From IMG/VR virus record IMGVR_UViG_3300003937_000081, positions 24,074 to 88,073 of that record: a stretch of DNA of 64,000 bases; one strand, written 5' to 3'. The notes beneath the pieces were generated by a model. The model searched no databases, was not told the DNA's origin, and worked only from the letters and a program-made list of their open reading frames with translations. A program made the position numbers and the translations under genes. Source of the DNA: a virus. Shown here one piece after another: positions 43,024 to 50,230 of this stretch; positions within the stretch are counted from its first letter, which is position 1, and each line of letters begins with the position of its first letter.

Positions 43024-43266
43024 TTAAAAGTTACGAACAATTTCCTGGTACTTCTTTCTAAAAGTAATTTCAACATCATCTATTATTTGTTTTAATAAAT
43101 CTGTTTGTACTTCATCTTCACATTCGAAACATGATAACCAACTTCTAAAATTTTCTATGAAATTCCTAGCACCTTCAATTTGTACTTCGTTAGTACAAGA
43201 TAATGTAATCTTATTTGTTTTTTTGTGTGTGTCAAACAACACGTCTGTGTTTTCTTTAAATATCAT
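43024..43266 (-). CDS. Hypothetical small protein
   Basis: The product is 80 residues from ATG 43266, one base after the stop of the nucleotidase gene. It is alpha/beta (IQIEGARN-like core, then FRSWLSCFECEDEV and LLKQIIDDVEITFRKKYQEI). No catalytic motif is visible. Confidence 0.45.
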   Translation of the reverse strand: MIFKENTDVLFDTHKKTNKITLSCTNEVQIEGARNFIENFRSWLSCFECEDEVQTDLLKQIIDDVEITFRKKYQEIVRNF

Positions 43267-43267
43267 T

Positions 43268-43723
43268 TTAGTTAACTTTTAAATAATCTAATACAACTTC
43301 CCAGTTCGGGAATTTTTCTGTACCAAATTGAATTAATTCTCCTTTGAATTCTCCTGCACCATTTGCAGTTCTATCATCGATTAAATAATCGCCAATCATT
43401 AAGTTTTTATGATGACTAGTTATAATTCTCTTATAAGCAGGTTTACCTAAGTATTTTCTAACCCATAATCTTTTTGCTTTAACAGAACCTAAACTTTCCC
43501 ATGGTGCAGTCGTCAATAAATAAACGTCGAATACTTCTACTAATTTATTAAAAGCTTCAATAGCTCCAGGAATTGGCTCAGCTTCATAGAATAATTCAGG
43601 ATCTGCATCTAGAATTTCACCTATATTTGGAACTAAGTCTTTACCATATTTTGTTTCGCACGCTTTAAATATATCGACTAATACTCCGTCCATATCCAAG
43701 TACATTATTTTCTTTGTTGCCAT
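43268..43723 (-). CDS. 5'(3')-deoxyribonucleotidase-like HAD phosphatase
   Basis: The product is 151 residues. The motif I LDMDGVLVDIFKACE (DxDGVLVD), the LLTTAPWESLGSVKAK segment and the motif IV region MIGDYLIDDRTANGAGEF identify the NT5C family, which dephosphorylates deoxynucleoside monophosphates and helps balance nucleotide pools. It is coupled to two small unknown genes. Host or phage dNMP salvage control is the likely role. Confidence 0.85.
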   Translation of the reverse strand: MATKKIMYLDMDGVLVDIFKACETKYGKDLVPNIGEILDADPELFYEAEPIPGAIEAFNKLVEVFDVYLLTTAPWESLGSVKAKRLWVRKYLGKPAYKRIITSHHKNLMIGDYLIDDRTANGAGEFKGELIQFGTEKFPNWEVVLDYLKVN

Positions 43724-43724
43724 A

Positions 43725-43985
43725 TTATGTGGTTTTTATTGTTGGTTTTGTTAAAAGTAAATACATCTCAATGGCTTTGATCAAGCCTTTGATTTTGTTT
43801 TCTATATCTTTACTCACACCTAATTTTATAGCTTTAGGTAAAAGAGCATCATATAAATATCCATCAAAAAGCCCATAGGCCATGTTTGTAAACTCGTCGT
43901 TTTCAGTGGCATTGATAATGTCCATTGTCATAGTTCTCATTTCTGAAGTAAAACAGCTATGTCTGTCAAATCTTGTGTAACTCAT
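43725..43985 (-). CDS. Hypothetical small protein
   Basis: The product is 86 residues from ATG 43985, helical (MAYGLFDGYLYDALLPKAIK, ENKIKGLIKAIEMYLLLTKP). A promoter-like element stands 15 bases upstream, so it may lead a small early unit with the nucleotidase gene. Unknown function. Confidence 0.5.
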   Translation of the reverse strand: MSYTRFDRHSCFTSEMRTMTMDIINATENDEFTNMAYGLFDGYLYDALLPKAIKLGVSKDIENKIKGLIKAIEMYLLLTKPTIKTT

Positions 43986-43995
43986 ATCTTTCGCT

Positions 43996-44045
43996 TTTTA
44001 ATTATAGTACTAATATACCACAAATAAATGACATAAAAAAATCTG
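43996..44045 (-). promoter_or_regulatory. Conserved promoter-like element, copy 3
   Basis: Motif shared with three other sites. TATAAT (44006-44001) ends 15 bases before the ATG at 43985, with TTTGTGG at the constant 11-base spacing further upstream. Confidence 0.7.
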
Positions 44046-44062
44046 AGAGCACTTTTTTTAAT

Positions 44063-44290
44063 TTATTTTTCAGGATTAGTTTTAGGAGTACCCGAACCCT
44101 TAAATAAGATAGTAGATAACACATTAAGTCCTAATGCCTGCCAAAATCCTATAGCATTTATGCCATCTATTGCTGGAACTAAACACGTGTTCCATAAATA
44201 TTGTGTTGGTATTGTTAATACAGTTGCTATTATAACTAATCCTAACAATACACCTATCCAAGTGCTAATAATATTAATTGATCTTTTCAT
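44063..44290 (-). CDS. Small membrane protein
   Basis: The product is 75 residues. A long hydrophobic helix (TWIGVLLGLVIIATVLTI) near the N-terminus is followed by a second weaker one (AIGFWQALGLNVLSTILF) and a polar tail. Unknown function; similar small superinfection or membrane proteins occur in large phages. Confidence 0.5.
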   Translation of the reverse strand: MKRSINIISTWIGVLLGLVIIATVLTIPTQYLWNTCLVPAIDGINAIGFWQALGLNVLSTILFKGSGTPKTNPEK

Positions 44291-44295
44291 AAAAT

Positions 44296-44550
44296 TTATT
44301 TAACTAAAACCTTTGGGGTTTTTATATTATATTTTCTAGCCCATTCCTCTATGAAATTAAAACCTATTCCTAATTCTACAATTTCATATTTATGATCTAC
44401 GATTGGTTTCGTTGCTCTTCCGTTATTAATAACGTCAACGTGAATATTGGTGACAATCATATAGTATGTGCTACTATTCTTTTGTTTTCTATAAACTACT
44501 ACATTTGTAGGTTTATCATTTTCTAACCAAGGTAATTTTAATTTCTTCAT
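44296..44550 (-). CDS. Hypothetical small protein
   Basis: I start at ATG 44550 (MKKLKLPWLENDKP), which overlaps the upstream stop as ATGA; 84 residues. It is beta-rich (NVVVYRKQKNSSTYYMIVTN, ATKPIVDHKYEIVELGIGFN). No family recognised. Confidence 0.5.
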   Translation of the reverse strand: MKKLKLPWLENDKPTNVVVYRKQKNSSTYYMIVTNIHVDVINNGRATKPIVDHKYEIVELGIGFNFIEEWARKYNIKTPKVLVK

Positions 44551-44870
44551 TTCCAGAATAATTGTACTGAAATAAGTGCGAATGCTAAACACAAAGAAAC
44601 TGCAGTTTTAATATTAATACCTTCATTTAAAAAGTACCATGTTAAAAACGCAAATGATGTTATGCCCATTGAAAATCCTATAAATCTTCCTGGCCATAAC
44701 GCTCCGTCATAATAACCCGCAATTAGTGCAGTTGCTTTAATAAACATATAACTAATAATTGTACCTCCCAAGATACTGATCGCTAGTGGATTTTTCTTCA
44801 TCCAAGGATTTATAAATTGACCGTTTGTTTGAAACCAAATTAATGTTTGTCCACCAAGGAACAATAACAT
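44547..44870 (-). CDS. Integral membrane protein, four helices
   Basis: I choose ATG 44870 (MLLFLGGQTLIWF), 107 residues; a TTG at 44891 overlapping the RNase HII stop is an alternative. Hydrophobic segments include LLFLGGQTLIWF, LAISILGGTIISYMFIKA, FIGFSMGITSFAFLTWYFL and AVSLCLAFALISVQLF. It is a polytopic inner-membrane protein of unknown role. Confidence 0.55.
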   Translation of the reverse strand: MLLFLGGQTLIWFQTNGQFINPWMKKNPLAISILGGTIISYMFIKATALIAGYYDGALWPGRFIGFSMGITSFAFLTWYFLNEGINIKTAVSLCLAFALISVQLFWK

Positions 44871-44887
44871 TCCTATTAATAATCCTC

Positions 44888-45523
44888 TCAAAATAATGTG
44901 TTGGTTTTAGTTAACATATGGCTTATAAAGGAATTTCTATGATGAGGTGTAGCACCTTCACTTAATATAGCATCTCTATGTTGTTTAGTACCATATCCTT
45001 TGTTTGACCCCCAACCATATGCTGGAAAATCAGTGCTTAATTCTTTCATAAGCAAGTCTCTTTCTGTTTTGGCCAGAATAGAAGCCGCAGCAATTGATAC
45101 ATATGTATTATCTCCACCTACTACTGTTTCAAATGGAATTCCATCAAATCCATGGAATTGATCTCCGTCTACAAGAATAAAATCAAAATCAATTAAATTA
45201 TCCTTTACATCTTCTAGGCACCTGCGCATACCTTCTAATGTTGCTTTTAAAATATTAGTATTTTCAATGTCTTCAACACTGACGTGTTTAATAGAGTATG
45301 CAATACAGTTATCTAAAACCAATTGTCTTGCAGCTACTCTTTGGGGCTCACTTAATAATTTTGAGTCTTTAACAAGTTCGTGTTGAAATCCATATGGCAT
45401 GATACATGCTGCTACGGTTACTGGCCCTGATAAAGCACCTCTTCCAGCTTCGTCTAATCCGATTTCAGTTATGTCTGGATTTCCTGAGTGGCTGTGCTTT
45501 AATAAGATTTGATATGATTCCAT
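44888..45523 (-). CDS. rnhB: Ribonuclease HII
   Basis: The product is 211 residues. The signature GLDEAGRGALSGPVTVAACI carries the DEAGRG motif that binds the catalytic metals, and the rest follows RnhB order: DSKLLSEPQRVAARQL, a Val/Asp strand (FILVDGDQF), SIAAASILAKTERDLLM and GYGTKQHRDAI. It cleaves RNA in RNA-DNA hybrids or single ribonucleotides in DNA. Virulent phages usually carry a T4-type RNase H, so a bacterial-type HII is noteworthy and may have been taken from a host. Confidence 0.92.
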   Translation of the reverse strand: MESYQILLKHSHSGNPDITEIGLDEAGRGALSGPVTVAACIMPYGFQHELVKDSKLLSEPQRVAARQLVLDNCIAYSIKHVSVEDIENTNILKATLEGMRRCLEDVKDNLIDFDFILVDGDQFHGFDGIPFETVVGGDNTYVSIAAASILAKTERDLLMKELSTDFPAYGWGSNKGYGTKQHRDAILSEGATPHHRNSFISHMLTKTNTLF

Positions 45524-45567
45524 ATATAGTATGTTTAGTACTTATATACGGAATCATTAAAATGTTT

Positions 45568-46275
45568 CTAAAATTTGTTTTCGTTTTTTGATTTCCATTC
45601 ATCGTATCTCTGTACAACTTCCTGTAAGATCTTAGCTCTTACAATATCTTTATTACTAAATATATGTACACCAATTCCTTTTACACCCTGCATAATCTCT
45701 ATGAATCCTGGTAAACCTACATGTTGTTTAGCAATATCATGTTGGCTGACATCACCTGTAACTACAACTTTACTTGATTTACCCATTCTAGTTACAAATA
45801 ACATTAATTGTTTAAATGTTGCATTTTGTGCTTCATCTAAAACCATAAGAGCATCATCAAACGTATCACCTCTCATGTATGCAAGTGGCTCAAATCTAAT
45901 TGTTTTGCTATCAAATAAATATTTTGCTTGTTGACCTCCTACTATTTTAGTGATATTCGAAATATACGAATTCATATAAGGGTCGATCTTTTCTTCTTTT
46001 GTTCCTGGTAAAAATCCTAACTTTTCACCTGCTTCTTGTATTGGTTTACAAAGGATAATTTCTTTTATTTTCTTTTCTTGTAGTAATTTAAGTGCTACGA
46101 AACATGCCGTAAATGTTTTTGATGTTCCTGCTGGACCGTAGCAAAATGTTATTTCGTTTTCTTCTATTTGTTTTACGTATTTATGTTGGGATTGTCTAAG
46201 TGTAACTCGTTTTAATCCGGAATCTATTGTTCCGTTTTTAGATTGTCTTGTTTGCTTTTCTGTTCCTCTACTCAT
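45568..46275 (-). CDS. phoH: PhoH-family ATPase
   Basis: The product is 235 residues. The Walker A is GPAGTSKT (47-54); the PhoH hallmarks are KPIQEAGEKLGFLPGTKEEK, LMVLDEAQNATFKQL (Walker B) and VVVTGDVSQHDI. The last approximately 20 residues are charged. Host PhoH is a phosphate-starvation ATPase, related to RNA helicases, and a common auxiliary gene in marine phages. It lies 44 bases upstream of the RNase HII gene, and both could act on RNA. Confidence 0.92.
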   Translation of the reverse strand: MSRGTEKQTRQSKNGTIDSGLKRVTLRQSQHKYVKQIEENEITFCYGPAGTSKTFTACFVALKLLQEKKIKEIILCKPIQEAGEKLGFLPGTKEEKIDPYMNSYISNITKIVGGQQAKYLFDSKTIRFEPLAYMRGDTFDDALMVLDEAQNATFKQLMLFVTRMGKSSKVVVTGDVSQHDIAKQHVGLPGFIEIMQGVKGIGVHIFSNKDIVRAKILQEVVQRYDEWKSKNENKF

Positions 46276-46294
46276 TTAATAATTGTTTTTATAA

Positions 46295-46555
46295 TTAATC
46301 CCCTGCCATTATGACAAGTTCTTTTAGTTTTACCAGCTTAGTACATTTTTCGTACTCTTCTAATGATTCGAAGTATTTGATCATTAGGTCAATAAATTTA
46401 GAACGCTGTTTTATTCCATGAGGAATTTCAACGATACGATCTGTATCCTTGAATGCGATGAATCTATTTACTGTCTTAGTAAAATTTCTAGTTATCTGGT
46501 AATAACTAGCTCTCATCAAACTATCTTTATCTGAACTTGAAATAAAGCCTGCCAT
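46295..46555 (-). CDS. Small protein of the FE-x-x-EE-Y-EKC family, member 1
   Basis: The product is 86 residues from ATG 46555. Its C-terminal motif KYFESLEEYEKCTKLVKLKE is shared with proteins at 46848 and 48375. The upstream sequence has AAAGG 10 bases before the ATG, one of few Shine-Dalgarno-like starts here. Helical, charged and without a known function. Confidence 0.55.
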   Translation of the reverse strand: MAGFISSSDKDSLMRASYYQITRNFTKTVNRFIAFKDTDRIVEIPHGIKQRSKFIDLMIKYFESLEEYEKCTKLVKLKELVIMAGD

Positions 46556-46668
46556 CTTAAATTACCTTTTGTTTTTAGTTGCAACTTAGTTGCTCCTTTG
46601 TATATATTAATATACGATTTACCTAATATAGAAATTGAATCAATATATTAGGATAATTTATTAATATA
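46556..46668 (-). promoter_or_regulatory. AT-rich intergenic region, possible promoter and hairpin
   Basis: The 113-base gap between bS21 and the 86-residue gene is very AT-rich with several TATATT-type hexamers. It contains a short inverted repeat (GCAACTAAGTTGC) about 30 bases before the ATG at 46555 and an AAGGAG tract just upstream of it. I read it as the leader of a new transcript, without further proof. Confidence 0.35.
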
Positions 46669-46854
46669 TCATTCCGGTTGATTTTTAGATTGTAAGTACT
46701 TGGCTTTTTGCATCTTAAGACGTTTCTTTGCTGATGGCTTGGTGAAATCTTGTTGATCTCTTAAGTGATTTATTTGTTTAGTATTTCTAACCTTTCTTTT
46801 ATATTGTTTCAGTGCCTTCTCTATATTTCCCTTATCTACTTCTATTATTAGCAT
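46669..46854 (-). CDS. rpsU: Ribosomal protein bS21
   Basis: The product is 61 residues. The sequence MLIIEVDKGNIEKALKQYKR followed by KVRNTKQINHLRDQQDFTKP and SAKKRLKMQKAKYLQ matches bS21: an N-terminal strand, a basic helix with K-x-Y-K-R-K, and the R-x-x-x-F-x-K-P-S element, closest in my recollection to Bacteroidetes forms. E. coli bS21 is about 10 residues longer. bS21 sits beside the 16S 3' end and, in Bacteroidetes, helps hide the anti-Shine-Dalgarno. Its ATG overlaps the upstream stop by 7 bases. A phage copy could exchange into host ribosomes and bias initiation. Confidence 0.9.
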   Translation of the reverse strand: MLIIEVDKGNIEKALKQYKRKVRNTKQINHLRDQQDFTKPSAKKRLKMQKAKYLQSKNQPE

Positions 46855-47111
46855 ATTGTTTTAATCTGTTTTTTAATGTTATAAATACTGGCGCATTTTT
46901 CGAATTCTTCTTTTTCTTCAAAGTGCTTTAACATTGCACCTAAAATAGTGATCTTGCGCTCGTCTTCTAAATCTGAAGCAATTACATAAGTTGGATGATG
47001 TGTGATGGCCATATACAATGCATTGAAAAACATGTCCTCATTATTAACTATGAGTCCATCGAATATTCTAAACCATTTTTTACTATCGTCGCTAAATGTG
47101 TAATCATTCAT
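46848..47111 (-). CDS. Small protein of the FE-x-x-EE-Y-EKC family, member 2
   Basis: The product is 87 residues from ATG 47111, overlapping the end of the DnaJ-like gene by 8 bases. The C-terminal motif KHFEEKEEFEKCASIYNIKK matches the proteins at 46295 and 48375, while the N-terminal half (YTFSDDSKKWFRIFDGLIVN) is specific. It is translated just before bS21 with overlapping codons. Role unknown; the Cys is conserved in all three. Confidence 0.55.
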   Translation of the reverse strand: MNDYTFSDDSKKWFRIFDGLIVNNEDMFFNALYMAITHHPTYVIASDLEDERKITILGAMLKHFEEKEEFEKCASIYNIKKQIKTIC

Positions 47112-47910
47112 CTTTTATGCTCTTTACTTTCTTTATATATTCCAGTTGTTCGGAATTAAGTTCAAAATAAGAAGCATTTAATTTACATAAAAGTGCACCT
47201 TTTTTTTCGGTGCCATATATTGGATATCCTCGATCTCTGATTCTAAGAACTTTTCCAGGATAACTATTCTTAGGTACATTAATATAAAGTGGACCTTCAG
47301 GTGTATTTACATTTATTTTAGTTCCTAAAAATATATCTTCCCATGATAAATTTAAATCTAACCAAATATCATTGTCTTGTAAAATCCAATTACTATTATG
47401 CATCACATGTATGTGAATAATTAGATCGCCGTTTGGTAGTGTAGAATTATATTGATGAGGTTGTCCCTTTCCTGCGACTCTTAGTTTCATTCCTGTTTTA
47501 AGTCCAGCTTTAAAATCAACTTTAATATCTTGACCATTAACTGCAAACTTTTTAGAAGTTCCAGCGTAAGCTTCATCAAAACTTAAATGTAAATCTAATC
47601 TTAAATCTTGGCCCTTAGATGATTGTCTGGATCCAAATGCATTACCAAATACTTGATCAAAAAGATCTGACATGTTAATATTTCCATCACCAAATCCGTT
47701 AAAATTTTGAAAGTTAGAAGCTGAGTCATATTTTTGCCTCGAAGAATCATCGCCTATTTTTTCATAAGCGTCAGCAATCTCTTTAAATCTTTCGTCATTG
47801 CCATCGTTTTTATCAGGATGATATTCTTTGGCTAGTTTCCTATATGCTTTTTTAATGTCATCTTGTGAAGATGTTTTATCGACACCTAATACACTATAAG
47901 GATCCATCAT
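47104..47910 (-). CDS. DnaJ-like co-chaperone (type without zinc finger)
   Basis: The product is 268 residues. The J domain is complete at the N-terminus: YSVLGVDKTSSQDDIKKAYR and LAKEYHPDKNDGNDERFKEI, with HPD at 31-33. A short Gly/Phe-like linker (NFNGFGDGNINMSD) leads to two DnaJ C-terminal domains (DLRLDLHLSFDEAYAGTSKK, IHIHVMHNSNWILQDNDIWL, GTKINVNTPEGPLYINVPKN). The Cys-rich zinc domain is missing, as in CbpA-type proteins. It would recruit host DnaK, perhaps for virion assembly or replication, as lambda uses host DnaJ. Confidence 0.92.
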   Translation of the reverse strand: MMDPYSVLGVDKTSSQDDIKKAYRKLAKEYHPDKNDGNDERFKEIADAYEKIGDDSSRQKYDSASNFQNFNGFGDGNINMSDLFDQVFGNAFGSRQSSKGQDLRLDLHLSFDEAYAGTSKKFAVNGQDIKVDFKAGLKTGMKLRVAGKGQPHQYNSTLPNGDLIIHIHVMHNSNWILQDNDIWLDLNLSWEDIFLGTKINVNTPEGPLYINVPKNSYPGKVLRIRDRGYPIYGTEKKGALLCKLNASYFELNSEQLEYIKKVKSIKDE

Positions 47911-48124
47911 CTGTTTTAAATCTAGGAGAATTAGGATGTGGCGTGTAATCTGCTTGATCTAAATTAAGTTTTTCTCTTAGATCTGCTTTTAGATTTTTTT
48001 CTTGAAGTTTACCAATAACAGCATTTCTTTTTTCAGATGTTTCTGAATTTTTATTAGATTTTTCTAATGCGTCTGCTATTCTTTTTAATTGAACCGCTAT
48101 TTCTTTTGCTATTTTATCTTCCAT
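47894..48124 (-). CDS. Hypothetical coiled-coil protein
   Basis: The product is 76 residues, starting MEDKIAKEIAVQLKRIADAL and continuing as charged helix (GKLQEKNLKADLREKLNLDQ). Its stop overlaps the DnaJ-like start by 17 bases and its start overlaps the upstream gene by 11. It may be a partner of the co-chaperone. Confidence 0.5.
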   Translation of the reverse strand: MEDKIAKEIAVQLKRIADALEKSNKNSETSEKRNAVIGKLQEKNLKADLREKLNLDQADYTPHPNSPRFKTDDGSL

Positions 48125-48371
48125 GATTATTCTTTACTAAATCCGATTCTCCATTTTGGAAATCTTGATATGGCAAAGATTTATCTTTCTTTCCCATATG
48201 TGGACCGTTTACCATTATAGTGTCTTTGTACGGATTTGTTTCACCTATCTTTGATCGTAACCAATCATCTAGGCTTTTAACACTTCCACCAAAATGCCTT
48301 ATTTTAATTAAAAGAGGATTTTCGTTTTTAAGATCTACCCTATCCTCTTCAAATAATTTTATATACTTCAT
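48114..48371 (-). CDS. Short protein with MKYIKLFE leader
   Basis: The product is 85 residues beginning MKYIKLFEEDRVDLKNENPL, the same leader as the cluster near 33-38 kb but 10 kb away. The rest (SLDDWLRSKIGETNPYKDTI) is polar. The shared leader suggests it too enters the prohead. Nothing else recognised. Confidence 0.55.
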   Translation of the reverse strand: MKYIKLFEEDRVDLKNENPLLIKIRHFGGSVKSLDDWLRSKIGETNPYKDTIMVNGPHMGKKDKSLPYQDFQNGESDLVKNNHGR

Positions 48372-48374
48372 ACT

Positions 48375-48686
48375 TTATATATCTCGCTTTGGAGACATAA
48401 TAGAATCTATAGTATTTAATTGTTTCATGATATTAGCACACTTCTCGTACTCTTCATTTTCTTCAAAATAATCAAGCATCATTTTAAAAGTTCCGTTTAA
48501 TGAAATTAATTCTGCAGGATCCATATGCCTAAGATGCCAATCATTAATACCGTTCTTTTCTATTTGTGCATAATTAGTTTCAATAGCTAATCGAATCATA
48601 CGATCCTTGTATTCTTCAAGTTTCATTTCGAAATCACTATTGCTATTTTCCATAAATTCATCAAAATTGAAATCGTCTTCTTTCAT
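48375..48686 (-). CDS. Small protein of the FE-x-x-EE-Y-EKC family, member 3
   Basis: The product is 103 residues. The motif DYFEENEEYEKCANIMKQLN lies near the C-terminus and matches the proteins at 46295 and 46848. The N-terminal part is acidic (DDFNFDEFMENSNSDFEMKL). The three-fold family around the DnaJ and bS21 genes looks like local duplication. Confidence 0.55.
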   Translation of the reverse strand: MKEDDFNFDEFMENSNSDFEMKLEEYKDRMIRLAIETNYAQIEKNGINDWHLRHMDPAELISLNGTFKMMLDYFEENEEYEKCANIMKQLNTIDSIMSPKRDI

Positions 48687-48696
48687 GTATTATATA

Positions 48697-48891
48697 TTAA
48701 AATAAATAATTTTGTACAGCTTCATAAACAAAATCGCCGTCTTCGTTTAACGCATCTAATTGTTCATCTGTCATTTCTTTACCATCATATTCTGCGTATG
48801 CAATAAATGCATCACAAAAATCTGGATAATCTGCGGTGTCTATTCCGTCTACTTCTACGTCGCTAATCTTAGCGTAATCTAAATTTATCAT
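48697..48891 (-). CDS. Hypothetical acidic protein
   Basis: The product is 64 residues, very acidic (DVEVDGIDTADYPDFCDAFI, YDGKEMTDEQLDALNEDGDF). It starts at ATG 48891, 14 bases downstream of a conserved promoter-like element. Small acidic early proteins can be DNA mimics or inhibitors, but I have no motif to support that here. Confidence 0.5.
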   Translation of the reverse strand: MINLDYAKISDVEVDGIDTADYPDFCDAFIAYAEYDGKEMTDEQLDALNEDGDFVYEAVQNYLF

Positions 48892-48900
48892 ATCTTATGT

Positions 48901-48950
48901 GTTTAATTATACTGCTAATATACCACAAATAAATGACATAAAAAAATCTG
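48901..48950 (-). promoter_or_regulatory. Conserved promoter-like element, copy 4
   Basis: Motif shared with copies near 42.3, 43.0 and 44.0 kb. TATAAT (48911-48906) ends 14 bases before the ATG at 48891. TTTGTGG occupies 48929-48923. A T-run upstream is also conserved. Confidence 0.7.
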
Positions 48951-48964
48951 GGTGATTTATTTTC

Positions 48965-48990
48965 AAAAAAAAGCGGCATAAGCCGCTTTA
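48965..48990 (-). terminator. Rho-independent terminator after hsp20
   Basis: Stem AAGCGGC/GCCGCTT with a 4-base loop and a run of about eight T on the minus strand, starting directly after the Hsp20 stop. Confidence 0.88.
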
Positions 48991-48991
48991 A

Positions 48992-49351
48992 TTATATTAC
49001 TTTAATCTTCTTTGGATTAACTTTCTTATCTAACATAATAGTTAGGATACCGTCTGACATGTTTGCTGTAACACTTTCAACATCAATATTAGATGCTCTA
49101 AATTTCTTTTCAAATGATTTCTTATATAGCGTTTCATCTTTTTCTTTAATGTCTGCAGAGATCTTTAATGTAGATCCTTCCATTTCAATGTCTAAATCTT
49201 TTTTAGAAAATCCAGGAAGTGCCATAGTAAATACTCCGTCTTCGTAATGAAAATCAGTAAGATGATCGCTTATTAATTTTCCAGTTTTCCATAGAGGTTC
49301 TTGTATTCCCCTGAAAATGTTGTCAATGTGGTCGTTTGTTGTGTAAAACAT
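48992..49351 (-). CDS. Small heat shock protein (Hsp20/alpha-crystallin)
   Basis: The product is 119 residues. The alpha-crystallin domain covers about residues 30-115 (YEDGVFTMALPGFSKKDLDI, EMEGSTLKISADIKEKDETL, then VTANMSDGILTIMLDKKVNP with the A-x-x-x-(N/D)G-I/V-L-x-I/V motif). The C-terminal I-x-V/I tail (KKIKVI) is the oligomer latch. The N-terminal arm is short. Hsp20 genes are common in T4-like marine phages and are thought to guard virion proteins from aggregation. It has its own promoter region and terminator. Confidence 0.92.
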   Translation of the reverse strand: MFYTTNDHIDNIFRGIQEPLWKTGKLISDHLTDFHYEDGVFTMALPGFSKKDLDIEMEGSTLKISADIKEKDETLYKKSFEKKFRASNIDVESVTANMSDGILTIMLDKKVNPKKIKVI

Positions 49352-49474
49352 AGTTTAATTTTTTTTATAATTATTTGAGCAACGTGCTCGTATAGTATAC
49401 TGAAAATATTATACCAAACTAAGCATTAAGACTTAGTGTCATATATTTTACAAATTAAATGACATGTTGTCATT
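49352..49474 (-). promoter_or_regulatory. Leader region of hsp20 with hairpin and promoter-like hexamers
   Basis: This 123-base gap carries an inverted repeat ACTAAG...CTTAGT, then TTTGGTATAAT and TATACT hexamers 50-80 bases before the ATG at 49351 and a small GAGCACGTTGCTC hairpin. It is consistent with a promoter but not with the four-copy element. Tentative. Confidence 0.35.
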
Positions 49475-50218
49475 TTAAAATGGAAGAGCTTCTATAATTG
49501 GCATACCACTCATTTTTAACATAATGTTAGCGGTCGCTTGAATATCTTTTTCACAATATGTTTTTATTTCTTCTAACCTATCGTTCCAATAATATTCATT
49601 TACTTCTGGACCTGACATTGCATCTTTAGGAGATGGAATACCTAAGAGTTCTGAAATTAAACCTAATTTAGCAGAGTTCCATCCGCCAAATTTCCAAACA
49701 TCTTGCGTGTCTAGTAAACAGTTTTCCCATGGTTTTTGTTTGTGTAAATGAAATGCAGAAGGAACCTGTATCTCATTGATTAATGATCTCTTAATAATAT
49801 AAGGTAAATCAAATCCTTTAATATTATGGCCGACCCATTTCATTTTAGGATATTTCTGCATAATCTTGGCAGCAGTTTGTGAAAAGTCTTTAAGAACCTG
49901 AGCCTCATCTGTTCCACTAAATGACATTGCTTTAAAGTCATTAGGAAATCCAGTCTCATCAAACTTTAATTGACCTACAGAAATACAAACTATTTTACCC
50001 CATTCTGGATAAAGTCCTGCCATACGAGACCACATTTTATGTGGATCAGTAAAGTCTTTAAGAGTTTCTGGCTGACTTTCAATAAGTTGCGTAGATTTTA
50101 TATTCCAATACTCTTCAAGAGCAGGGTTATCATCTATGATCTCCTGGAATGTTTCTTTTTGTGTACTAGTTTCGATGTCAATGAAGATCATCTGTTGAAG
50201 TTCGCTTAGTGTATACAT
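49475..50218 (-). CDS. DnaQ-like 3'-5' exonuclease (PolB exonuclease-like)
   Basis: The product is 247 residues. Exo I is IFIDIETS (D-x-E), Exo II is KWVGHNIKGFDLPYI (N-x-x-x-F/Y-D) and Exo III is YCEKDIQATANIML (Y-x-x-x-D). This is the RNase H fold of the family described as related to the exonuclease domain of family B polymerases. It would trim 3' DNA or RNA ends. It has no polymerase domain, so it acts alone or with the phage polymerase. A terminator-like hairpin lies just upstream of its start. Confidence 0.87.
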   Translation of the reverse strand: MYTLSELQQMIFIDIETSTQKETFQEIIDDNPALEEYWNIKSTQLIESQPETLKDFTDPHKMWSRMAGLYPEWGKIVCISVGQLKFDETGFPNDFKAMSFSGTDEAQVLKDFSQTAAKIMQKYPKMKWVGHNIKGFDLPYIIKRSLINEIQVPSAFHLHKQKPWENCLLDTQDVWKFGGWNSAKLGLISELLGIPSPKDAMSGPEVNEYYWNDRLEEIKTYCEKDIQATANIMLKMSGMPIIEALPF

Positions 50219-50230
50219 ATATTTGTTTTA

